From the NCBI GenBank assembly GCA_977006965.1, contig OZ345377.1, positions 1,240,001 to 1,304,000 of the forward strand: a stretch of DNA of 64,000 nucleotides, given 5' to 3'. The stretch's first letter is position 1. Every line of letters begins with the position of its first letter. This stretch comes from Phymatolithon calcareum (Eukaryota; Rhodophyta; Florideophyceae; Hapalidiales). This document shows, one piece after another, positions 21,588 to 31,900 of this stretch. The translations under genes were made by a program, and so were the position numbers. Below the pieces are notes generated by a model, which was given only the letters and a program-made list of their open reading frames with translations, was not told the origin of the DNA and did not search any database.

Positions 21588-22908
21588 CCGGGCATCAAAA
21601 ACTTGGGCTGAAGTACCGGCTATCCTCTTCGCAGACGATGTTCTTCTCTCTGCGAAATCACCCGCTGCACTGCAAGGACTATTGGATATAGCTACCCAAT
21701 GGGCACAAGAGCGAGAGATGACTTGGAACACTAAACAAGGGAAAAGCGAAGTCCTCGAATCAGAGGAAACATTGGGCAAGACATTCAAGCTAGCGAACAA
21801 GGTACTAGCACAAGTTCCGGAGGTCACGTACCTTGGAGTATCCCTAGACCCCGGAGGAGTCACAGATACGTTAATGATGCAACGACTAAAGAAAGCAAGG
21901 ACGGTCGTGTACGAGTTGCGTACACTGGGAGTGTTCAAGAAAGGGCTGAGTATACAGAAGTGTATTCAGATATACAAGGCGCTAGTACAGCCACGCTGGG
22001 AGTACGCAATGCACTTAACGCCCTGGACAGAAGACGTACAAAATGCCGTTAAGGAAGTAGAAGCAACATTCTTCAATCAAGTTTTCGGGCCACTGGCCCA
22101 AGGAAGGACGGATAGGCTCCATCTCCTGTGTCCTATCCAGGCGGCCGCACATCGATGAGAAATCTTGGCCTTCAAAATGCTGAGAAGGAACAATGCGAAA
22201 GAACGTATGTATTCAAATGAAGTGGCCGAAAGAAGAAACAACCATGAATGGCAGTACACGAGGAAAGATATCGCCGCGATGGAGACCAGAGAGCCGTTCG
22301 GTGAAGCTGTAAAGCATATCCAAACAAACCAATCTTCGCAAACACTTCGATCGAAATTTCTGGAAATGGAAGGAGACCGCCTAGAATCGAAGCGGAAAAG
22401 AAAGATACCATACGACAAGACAAGAGAATTGCCAGCAATCCTCAAGCTCCCCAAGGTGAAGCACAGACAACTCGCGCTGCAGTATGCCTGTGCCAGATTC
22501 CCACAGGTGTCAACAACAAGTATGACTGAAGAATTCGGCACCAGAGCCAGAGAGTATATGGAGACCCTTGAACGCACGCTAGCAGGGTACGAACTCGAAG
22601 GAGAAAAACGACTGGAAACAGAAAAGGCGCTAGATGAGCTCTTACTATTTGGCAAGACACTCATAGAACGCATGGAGAACGAAGAAGGGCTGTATTAATC
22701 CGCAGAATGCAAGGCAAAAAGTGGTCGAGTCCAAGCACCGACAATCCCGTAGAGGACTGAGATGGGACTACTTTGAGTCCTGAGTTTTCCCGTCCGCCAT
22801 ACTGGTGGACGTTTCGTAAGCTACACAAAGGTAGGTAGCATCAGAGGAAGCCTTGCCCATATCTTCGGAAGTCTGTAGGGCTTTTAAATAAACTTGAAAG
22901 GAAAAAAA
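21588..22908 (+). mobile_element. 5'-truncated LINE retrotransposon
   Basis: The insert begins within the reverse transcriptase domain, shortly before the catalytic ILFADDVLLSA motif at about 21625-21660. It continues through the C-terminal LINE region (TYLGVSLDPGG, YKALVQPRWEYAMHL) to a stop at 22698 and ends in an A-rich tail (22897-22909). One in-frame TGA at 22156-22158 interrupts the protein; the same frame goes on with EILAFKMLRR. CGA to TGA would explain it. The element is dead because of truncation and the stop. The 15-bp target-site duplication defines the borders. Confidence 0.85.
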
Positions 22909-22923
22909 ACAATATCTTGTCCG
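22909..22923 (+). repeat. Target-site duplication, right copy
   Basis: Exact copy of ACAATATCTTGTCCG from 21573-21587, following the A-rich end of the LINE insertion. Confidence 0.9.
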
Positions 22924-23169
22924 TGAACAGCAAGTTAGTCTAAAAAGCTATGGTACAAACCTTGCACTACAGTAGTATACAAAACTGTGAGCCACTTGAG
23001 GAGCACTTAGTCTCTCTTATTGTACTGCCAAGCTCCTCGCTGTTGAGAACATGTTACAGTGGGTGTAGATGCGAAGCATCTTCCACAAGACAAGCTCACG
23101 TCTTGTCAGCTCTTGGAATGTCACGCACAGCTCTTGTCCCAAACAATCTGGCCCTCCTTCACAGTCTGG

Positions 23170-24384
23170 CTAGCTATTGACAACTTGCACCCCGTCGACC
23201 CACACCGATCCATCGACCGCGACAGCGTCAAAGCAGTGCCCAACCTCCAGCAGTCCCAATGGCTGGTTGATGACCTCAGCACCGCCGACTGTTGCCAACC
23301 AGAACGCAGTGATGGCCGTGATGCGCGACTGAGCAACGCCACGATCTTCAAACGATTTTGTCGGGTCAACACCCTGGTCGAGCATGCAGGCAGAATTCAC
23401 TGCTTGCGCAATTTGCGCCAGCATCGACGGGCTGGGTCCGCCAGCGATATCGGTTCCCAAACCAACCTTCACGCCCGCAGCCAGCGCACGAGCTGTGGGA
23501 AACATAGCGTTGGCAAAGTAGATGTTAGACAATGGGCAGTGGGCAACACCAGCACGGGCATTGGCTATGGTGGCCATGTCATCCTTGCCGAGCTTCGCAC
23601 CGTGGGCGAGTGCAGTCGAGGGACGTAGCAATCCGAAGCCATTGAGCGCTTTGGTATCAGAGATTCCGTAACGTTGCAGAACGTGATGATGCTCCCAGTC
23701 ACCTTCCGAACAATGCGTTTGTATCTTCAAACCGCTCTCCGCTGCAAGCGTCCCAAGGTTGGTCAATAGTTCATCGGTGCATGCAGGAATGAACCGGGGC
23801 GTGATAATCGGAGAGACCAGACCCCGCGGGTCGGGTAGCGCTTTGATTTCAGCAATTGGCCGTTTCGTAGCGGCTAGCCCTTCCGCCGCAGATGCATCGC
23901 GATACCACTCAGGCGTGCCGTCGGGATGGTCCATCGCAACTCGGCCGACCCATGCACGTTGACCGTGCTCGATGCACGCCTTTGCCAACGCTGTTGTGGC
24001 TGGGACGTGAATGGAACTGTAGTACACCGCCGTCGTTGTGCCATGACGAAGCAAGGCTGGGACCATGTCGGCCCATACCGACTCTGCAAAGTCGAGGTTT
24101 TTAAACTTCGCTTCCAACGGAAATGTATACTTGAATAGCCATTCTTCGAGCCGCAAGTCGTATCCCGTTCCCAATTACGGCCATTGTGACACATGAATGT
24201 GCAAGTCAATAAGACCAGGGATGAGCACTTGGCCAGCTGGCAGTGCAACGTCGATAGGTTGTCCGGCAAACGGATCAATCGACTTGATCCTGCCATTGAA
24301 GACATTGATCACGACATCGTTGAGGCACTCGAATCGATCCTTGGATGGGGTTTGCCACACTGTTGCTCGGACACGTGCAGACAT
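23170..24384 (-). pseudogene. Guanine deaminase-like amidohydrolase with one in-frame TAA
   Basis: The minus strand encodes an amidohydrolase of about 404 residues, starting at 24384 (MSARVRATVW) and ending at 23170, interrupted only by a TAA at 24175-24177. The zinc site is present: PGLIDLHIH (HxH), THCSE, ALAHGAKLG and GLGTDIAGG (metal-binding Asp). The segment LEEWLFKYTFPLEAKF is typical of guanine deaminases, which convert guanine to xanthine and ammonia in purine catabolism. The stop falls between QWP and LGTGYD, a loop close to the HxH motif. Nothing else is damaged. Either a recent nonsense mutation inactivated the gene, the sequence has an error, or a downstream start (24174) yields a protein lacking the HxH motif, which should be inactive. 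Confidence 0.8.
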
Positions 24385-24577
24385 TGTTCGAGTGGTCTTC
24401 AGGTGCGGTGTGTCCTCATGAGGTCTCCCGATACACGTGTGCAACATCACAAAATATACGGTTTGTTAGGCGGAGGCTGTTCCACACGGGGAAGAATTCC
24501 CGCGCTTTCTCGCACTTGTGCTCCTTTCGAAAGCACTGCTTGCAAGCATGCATTCCGGTTCTGCTGGACTGTAGATC

Positions 24578-25007
24578 AGGAGATAGTTAAATTTACCATG
24601 CACATAGTGGGTTCTCAGAATTGATGTCGTATTTTGTCGTTACCGTCTGCTAGCGTAAAATACTGAGATGATGATACTAGTGCTCTCGGCAGATAGCACA
24701 GGGCAATACATGACGAGCCCTTAAGGCCAAAATCGAGGCATGGCTTCCCGCCAACGGCGGCATGCACTGCGCACCGTCTCCTTTTGTGCATCTCATCTGT
24801 TTGGGAATAACTTGCTCATGCCTTTTCTCCAGTCTCCGCAGATGATCACCACACACCAAGTAGCGCGCGCATTCGTATCACAGTAGTTACCGGCGCCAGC
24901 AAATGGGTCGGTATCCCGCGGCTCTACACTCGCCCTCTTCGGTCTGCGGTACAACAACACGCGTCACTATTTCACGTTCGCCGTGGTCAATGAATTCGCC
25001 CCCTGTA
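24578..25007 (+). repeat. Dispersed repeat, copy A
   Basis: This stretch is clearly similar, in the same orientation, to 33057-33514. Shared blocks include GGAGATAGTTAAATTTACCA at the start, TTAAGGCCAAAATCGAGG in the middle, CACCGTCTCCTTTTGTGCAT, and ATGAATTCGCCCCCTG near the end, with small indels between. Just upstream, GCTGGACT is also shared with the last codons of the NLR gene. It may be the 3' untranslated region left from a lost NLR paralogue, or a small mobile element. Confidence 0.85.
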
Positions 25008-25723
25008 ATGGCGGTGCTGCTGCCTTCCGCACCGAACGCCACCTCGAGGACGATGTTTCACAGGTCCTAGCAGCTGTGCAAGTGCGATAGAGGCTCTTGA
25101 CACCTTGAAGTCTCCCGCCAGACATCATGAAGCAGCAAAGCTGCATGAATCAGTTCGGTTATCTCAGCGAGTGCACGTTAACTTGAAAAAATTGGCACCG
25201 GCGCATCGCATTGCGCCGCCACGGCGGCCTGTACCATCTACATTACAATCACAAGGCGTACGCGCTTCACGTGCAGTGAGAGCATATGGGCAGTCGCCGA
25301 GTCCAATGGGGGATGTTGCAGCTCGCATATGGTCGCTAATGAGTCGGTCGGATGGTCGAGCTCGCCGATCTCGAGCGAGAATTGGTCAGCACCACGCAAA
25401 TGCCCAGCAATAGACTGACCCAGGGAATCGATTCACCCTGCACCCTCACGCTTCGTGCGCACGTCTATATCTGATGCCGGTGCAAACTCTGCGAGCGGCG
25501 ACGGGACTGCAGCCGGGTTAGCGATGTTAGTGTCCCGTGCTAAGATCGACGACGCGCCTCAAATCCATATCACGGCATGTGAGACGCTGTTTCTCGTTCC
25601 TCCTCCCCGCACGGATCAAGTCAGTCTCGCTCCATCACGCACTCCCCAACCTGCACCGCAATTCCACCCTGCAAGCGCGCGACCGCGGGAGCCCCGCTTG
25701 TGCCCGTCAACCATCAGCAAAAT

Positions 25724-26963
25724 CTGACCATGTCACCTAAACATTGAACATCTTGACCACCAATCGTCTCCACAGTCCTGTGCATCCTCATAACCCGCAG
25801 GCGTGACAGAAACCACCTCAACATGTCTCCGACGCCTTTCACCTTCCGGTGTTGTCAAAGCAACTCTTAAAAGATCCGGTGGACATTTCTCATGCCAATT
25901 CCATCCTCATCGCGCCAGGTATTCAGAAGACACCACCATAAACACTAATCCATTCTCACTAACCGCCACTCTCCCAGGTGCCCATCCCACAGCCGCCGTC
26001 GCCCGCTCCGCATCACTAAGCACAACGTCCACATCCCTAACACCGCTCCCCGGTCACCAAAGCGTGACACGTACCGCATATCCCGGTGCAGGACACGCCA
26101 GCAATCCTGAAAACGAACTCTCCGTCGATACCGCTGCCCCGTCAACCGCGCACACAATGCCGCCGTCCAGCAATCCATGGTGCCCTCCGTCGCCCGCAAC
26201 ACGCACACCATCCACATCATCCGACGCGCCAAACGCAGCACGCACGAACGGGAGCGCCAGTGTGCGCACCCGGAGTCCCGGTAGTGCGCCCCATCTGACA
26301 ACGCGTGTCGAATCCTCGACCACATGTCGCAACAGCGCCACAGGCACAGCATAAGCGTACTCCTCATCGCCGGCACGCGCGGCAATGGCTGCAAACATGC
26401 CGACGACATTGCCGCCGCGCGGGTCTCACAGCGGCGAGCCAGAGTGGCCCGGTCCGAGCGCGGCGCGTCGGTTGGAGACCACGAGCGCAGGAAGCATCGC
26501 ACCCGTCGAATACAATCTGTCGCGTACGCCCATCCCCCGCTTTGCATTCTGCGGCTTCCGCGAGCACTGCGAGCGTCGAGAGGGAACGGAAGCACATCGC
26601 GAGCGGTATCGACAAGGCTCAGGGGCTGTGACGCGGCGGTGACGGCCAGCGGCGAGCAGAAAAGCATGGTGATATCTGCCGCGCGGCAGACGCGGAGGAG
26701 ATGGGCGCGGTGCGGTGGCCGGCGATGGTGATTTTAGATGCGTTCGCCACGAGGTGGAAACAGGTCAGGAAGTTATCTGGTGTTACGCAGAAGGTTGCGG
26801 CGTGGAATTTTATGCCGTCCCAAAGAGACACCTGGACTTGATATACATGTTGCCCGCATGCGCGCGTGCTTGTCGCATTGCGAGGGCGCAGTGTGCAGAG
26901 TTTCACGTGGTGGTTCGTGCGATTCGGAAGGCGGGAAGGAAACAATACATGCAAAAGTCGCAT
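25724..26963 (-). pseudogene. Trypsin-like serine protease, decayed
   Basis: The three catalytic-triad motifs of a trypsin-fold protease occur in order on the minus strand but in three different frames: His in CVTPDNFLTCFHLV (about 26770-26800), Asp in AADITML (about 26650) and Ser in GHSGSPL (about 26430). After the Ser motif the frame continues with GGNVVGMFAAIA and a possible PDZ-like or C-terminal region, interrupted by TGA at 26426-26428 and 26054-26056 and once more near 25890. At least two frameshifts and three TGA codons are needed, while TAA and TAG are absent from that frame. The region is GC-rich compared with its surroundings. The best reading is a Deg/TYSND1-like protease pseudogene; the original family is uncertain. 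Confidence 0.5.
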
Positions 26964-28136
26964 GGATAGCCATTACAGTACCGGAATGAGGACGTGCCGT
27001 GATGTCCTTGGTCAATAGTGGATCAAGGTTTGGGTACACGTGGCAAAGCGGATGACAAGGACTGCTTGCACAAGTCTATTTCGATCGGAGGTTCGTCTTC
27101 CCAGCCAGTTCCTTGCTCGCTTTATGCAGTAGTATGACGGATGTCGACAGTTCAGAGGTTGCAGAGATACGGTAGTTCTATTCCCTTCTATTGAGCTTCT
27201 CGGAGGTACGAACTATTGTGCGATCGAAACGGACAGAAATACCTCGAAAAGAGCTGACTCGCGGCGCGATTCTTAGCCTGACATGTCAAGTGTCAACTAC
27301 CGTAGAGCCGATTCACTTGCTGCAGCGGTCTTCTAAAATCTAAGGATATAACTTTACTGTAAAACCAATTGTTGATATACAGTAGTGCCGAGACGCAGGA
27401 AACAGAAACTGTTTTTAGAATGTGCCACCTTGAAAGTTGAAACGTTCACATGCGAAAGCCACGTAGAGCGGTGCTATTTGAGACTAACCTGCGTTGCGTG
27501 CTACTGTATCATAACTGCACTCGCTGAAATATTGTACAGTCTGCATGACATGTTCGATCTCAAACGCCTATCATAACGCGTGACACGACCACTTGAAATG
27601 CAGCTTACAAACCTGCCTTGTATGGTTTCTCATGCGAATGAAGCAGTCCAAATAGCAAAAGCTTAGCACTTGTGGAAGCCTCACAAGTGAAGCGTTTAAA
27701 AGTAATATAGCAAAAAAAGGCCGAAGCATCATGCTTGTCAGATATTGCCACCGACGACTGATCCAAAAGCCGCACGTTTGATCTGAGTGGCGTGGCGTGG
27801 TGTGGAGTGAGTACTGTATACTGCAAGTACCTACAGTTCAGTTCTATGTTCCATCATCCGTTTGGAGTATCACTCACTCCAGGTCCGAATACTCGCCAAA
27901 CCCCCCCAACTCGAGCTTAACTTTGCATTGTCGGCGCATCTTTGCCGTGTACTTGAGTGGTATGCAAAAGCAATTGGCGTGCCCGCATACTGCCAATCCT
28001 TGGCCCCGTCATGGGGAATGTAGAAACTCAGATAGCATGTACTTTCTGTAGACTCCAACTTTTTCATTTGATTTCATTCATTCATTCATTTTGTGTATTC
28101 CCCTTGTAGCACTTGACGAACCAAGCGACTTTTGTC
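26964..28136. other. No supported gene
   Basis: Short frames only. Several TACAGTA/TACTGTA motifs occur (27378-27384, 27812-27818), and a CATT microsatellite lies at about 28073-28090. Confidence 0.45.
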
Positions 28137-28143
28137 CATCCTA

Positions 28144-28242
28144 AGGATGTGTGCGAGCCAACTCCATCATATGTCTCTGGCGCATGAGAAAGTCATGGTC
28201 GATACTGTCAAAAGCCGCTTTGAAGTCGATATAGGTCAACGT
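28144..28242 (-). mobile_element. Short LINE reverse transcriptase relic
   Basis: The minus strand encodes TYIDFKAAFDSIDHDFL, the conserved D-x-x-K-A-F-D motif of LINE reverse transcriptases (motif A with the first catalytic Asp), then runs into a TAG. The same motif (TYIDFKAAFDSVSH) appears in another relic at 46.6 kb, so the two probably come from one LINE family. The AATG-type simple repeat about 60 bases beyond, in the minus direction, might be part of the 3' tail. Confidence 0.7.
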
Positions 28243-28592
28243 CGCTGTATTTGATTACATCCGATTGATTCAATGTTGACGATGAATTTTGACTTGGAAA
28301 GCGTGCAATGTGGACTGCCTCTCTCTGATGCTGTACCTCCCCACAAGAAGAACGGTGCACTCTCCTCATTGGCTTTACCATGCGCGACTTGCAACTCACC
28401 GCGGTCTCCATCAACCGACGTCGACTGGATCTATCCCGCCCCTAGAATATCTCTCTGAGGGCCACTAGCTGTTGGTCCCCCCTCCATAGAACCAATAAAG
28501 TGATGCGTCTCTGATTCTGGTACAGCATCAGCGGATGGGGATGTTCGTTGAAATTCCAAATCAGATTGCACCTATAGAAAGAGAATTCTCTT

Positions 28593-28632
28593 TTTTTGCG
28601 CCTCAATCTATCTGAAAATTGAGGCGCAAAAA
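28593..28632. repeat. 14-bp perfect stem-loop
   Basis: The arms TTTTTGCGCCTCAA (28593-28606) and TTGAGGCGCAAAAA (28619-28632) pair perfectly around a 12-base loop. It lies between the LINE relic and the NLR gene. It could be a MITE remnant or a regulatory hairpin upstream of the NLR gene. Confidence 0.8.
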
Positions 28633-28959
28633 CATGTTTTCGCACATTAAAGTGGTAGAATTTAAAAATGTGCCACAACTTTCAATGCTGCAAAATACCT
28701 CATACTGTACTACCAGGGGAATGTCCCTGGTACTACTGTACACACTTTCACCTATGATACAACTGTAGGGTGATATTGCATGCGTTAAACTGACGCATCT
28801 GCACAAAAATAGACACTCCCACCAAGACTGTTTCTTAGGGACACTGGTGCTCGCGTCCTCCAATCCCGTCTGAGGAGGTTTGCAAAGCACGCCACACAAG
28901 GTGGTAAGCTGCGAGCTTGACGACAGGGCTGTGCCTCGACGTCTATTTCCTTTGCCGGA

Positions 28960-31900
28960 ATGGCTGAAGCCGGTCTTGTGCTCGGAGTTGTGGGCATGAT
29001 CAACCAGTTGGCACAGAGATTATCCAACTTCAAGAAGCGGTGCGAAGACTTTGGGTCACTGCCGGACAACTGGGATTCTTCAATCAAGTCGTTCAAAGAC
29101 TGCAAAACAAGTGTTGAGAGAATCGAAGCAAGGCTTGAGAATGACAAGGAATCTATTGGGGAACTTGCGACAAGCACATTTTGCACTATTCTCAAGAACG
29201 TTGATGAGTGTCTGACAAGGGCAGAGACCATCTTGAAGGGCTTAGAGGACGGTTTTACAAGAGAGAGCTCTCCTGCAACTGCGAGTGGGAGCTCTCATGC
29301 TGTCGGTAATTCTTCGAAACAAGGGTGTCTTCCGTGTCTTCCATGCCGAAGAAGGAGTCGAATTGTTGACGGTCGTCCGGTGAACGAGGGCAAGCTATTC
29401 TCTAGTGTGATCAAGGTGAAAACAGAGCTTGAAAAACTTGACGCGATATGGAAGGAGGCTCAACCTGCGATTCAACGGGTAGAAATAGCTCTCGTTACCC
29501 CATCCATGAGAGTTAATGACAGGGTGCCATGTGACGAATACGTTGCGCATTTTGATGAGCCCCCGCTTTCAAACAAAGTGGTGCTAAACTTCAGTGGTGA
29601 AACCATGGAGGCATACTTGAAGCGTGAAGTATTGTCGAACTCTGCCTGTGAAAGGGTGATGGCTGCTGTGAGTCCGGGTGTGTTTGGGGCAGTGGGAATG
29701 GGTGGCGTGGGGAAAACTGTTGCACTTCAAGGTATTTGCCGTGAATTGGAAGTGAAGAACAAGTACGTTGACGGAGTGTTCTTCATGACTCTTGGACAAG
29801 ACGCTGCTGAAAAGAAGGTGATTGAAGGTGTTGCACTCTTCGTTGAAAGCTCGGGCGGCAAGTGTCTTGCCAGGGATATCACAAATAAGGAATCTGCAGA
29901 ATCAGCTGTTAAACAAGCGTCTCTGTGGTTCAAAGGTAGGAGTGCCCTGTTCGTATGCGATGATATCTGGTCGTTCGAGGGACACCCAATCGGATATCTA
30001 AGTTCACTTAAGCTGTTGCTTTGCAACTCACCATCAAGTGCAATGGTGATATCAACACGGGAGAAGTCCATCTCGCAACAATTCCTCGAAGTGAAGTTCA
30101 GGCCGCGCGAAGTTCGGGGGGAGCAGTCGTTGAGCATTCTCGCCAGGTATGGTGGCATCGAAACTGAATCTGTTGAGAAACCAAGCGACGCTTGGACGGC
30201 ATTTGGAGACATCTTGGATGTGTGCGGTGGACTGCCAGTGGCATTAGGTGCTGCTGGAACCTGTCTGCGCAACTTAATTGAAGAAAAAGATGGCATCATT
30301 GGGCAGTCGCTAGTGACATATGCGCATGAGCTGAAAGAAAACATCGAAAGTGTAGGAGCCGGAAGCGGTGATGAGTACCGGGGACTGAGAGCGGTTGTTA
30401 AGACCAGTTTGAAGCACTGCGACGATTGGGCGCGTGGTGAAGAAGGTCGGTGGAAACTTGGATGCGAATTGAGCGTGAGAGAAAAGTTTGAAGCTCTGAG
30501 TGTTCTACGCAAGCAGGCGTGGATTTCTCGGACATGCCTGGAACGTCTGTGGGGGACGAACGAGCGAGCGACTAAGCAACTTATGTCTAAACTTTCCGAT
30601 ATGCACCTGGTTTTGCGGCGGTGGAACGCAACGCCAGCGGGAGAGGTTGACGGACTGGCACTGCATGATCTGGTGCTTGAACACGCCAAGACACTATCTA
30701 GAGAAAACAATCGTGTTTCTCTTTGGCATGCACGGTTACTCGACGGATACATTTGGAAAGCGGAAGGTAACGTGGTGCAGTCGAATAAGTATAATTGTCG
30801 AGAGTGGTGGGATTGCGAAAAAGTACCGGAGGATGGGTACATTGAAAAGAACGTGGCTCGACACTTGGCCATGAGCGAAGGAAGTGAGCTGGAATGGTTG
30901 TTGTCGGATGTGCGATGGTCGATGAGGCGAATGAAGATTGGAGGAATAGTGGCTCTGCGGGACGATTTTCAGGAATTAAGAGCTATTGGGGCTGAGGCAG
31001 TGCTGCGCGCCGTCGAAGAAAGCTGGATGAACATGAACAAGAGTATACACGCTATTCCGTTTGAAATGTATGGTCGTTTGCAATCGCAGCGTGCATCGTC
31101 CGAGTTTGTGGAGCGGTTCCTGTCAAGTGTGTCGATGCATATTCCGAAACCTCACTATGTGCCGAAGCACGAGGTGCGATGGAAGGCGGATGCCGGACAA
31201 CTCTTCTGTATCGACTTTGATGAGGGGGTTTATGCCCTGTGTTTGAGCGAAGAGGGAAATGTAATTGCAGTCGCGCAAGAAGAGGAAATCCATGTTTTCG
31301 ATTTGCAAGAGATGTGTACTGTGAAGACATTGAAGGGTCATGACGGAATAATCAGCAGTGTTGCAATGAGCGGAGACGGAAGTCGACTTGTTTCTGGATC
31401 TTGGGACAAAACCGTTCGTGTATGGGATGTAGAGAGCGGAGAATGCGTGGTGGGACCACTCCGTGGACACGAGGAAGAAGTGTCGTGCGTTGCAATGAAC
31501 GGGGACGGAAGTCGAATTGTTTCTGGATGTATGGACAAAACCGTTCGTGTATGGGATGGGGAGAGCGGAGAATGCGTGGTGGGACCACTCCGTGGACACG
31601 AGGCTTATGTGTCGTGCGTTGCAATGAACGGGGACGGAAGTCGAATTGTTTCTGGATCTTGGGACAAAACCGTTCGTGTATGGGATGGGGAGAGCGAAGA
31701 ATGCGTTGTGGGACCACTCCGTGGACACGAGGAAGAAGTGTGGTGCGTTGCAATGAACGGGGACGGAAGTCGAATTGTTTCTGGATCTTGGGACGGAACC
31801 GTTCGTGTATGGGATGGGGAGAGCGGAGAATGCGTGGTGGGACCACTCCGTGGACACGAGCTTTGTGTGACGTGCGTTGCAATGAACGGGGACGGAAGTC

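Noticed and set aside
26426-26428. TGA after GHSGSPL as a selenocysteine codon
   Set aside because: The same region needs two frameshifts and has further TGA codons, and no SECIS-like element was recognised; decay is simpler.
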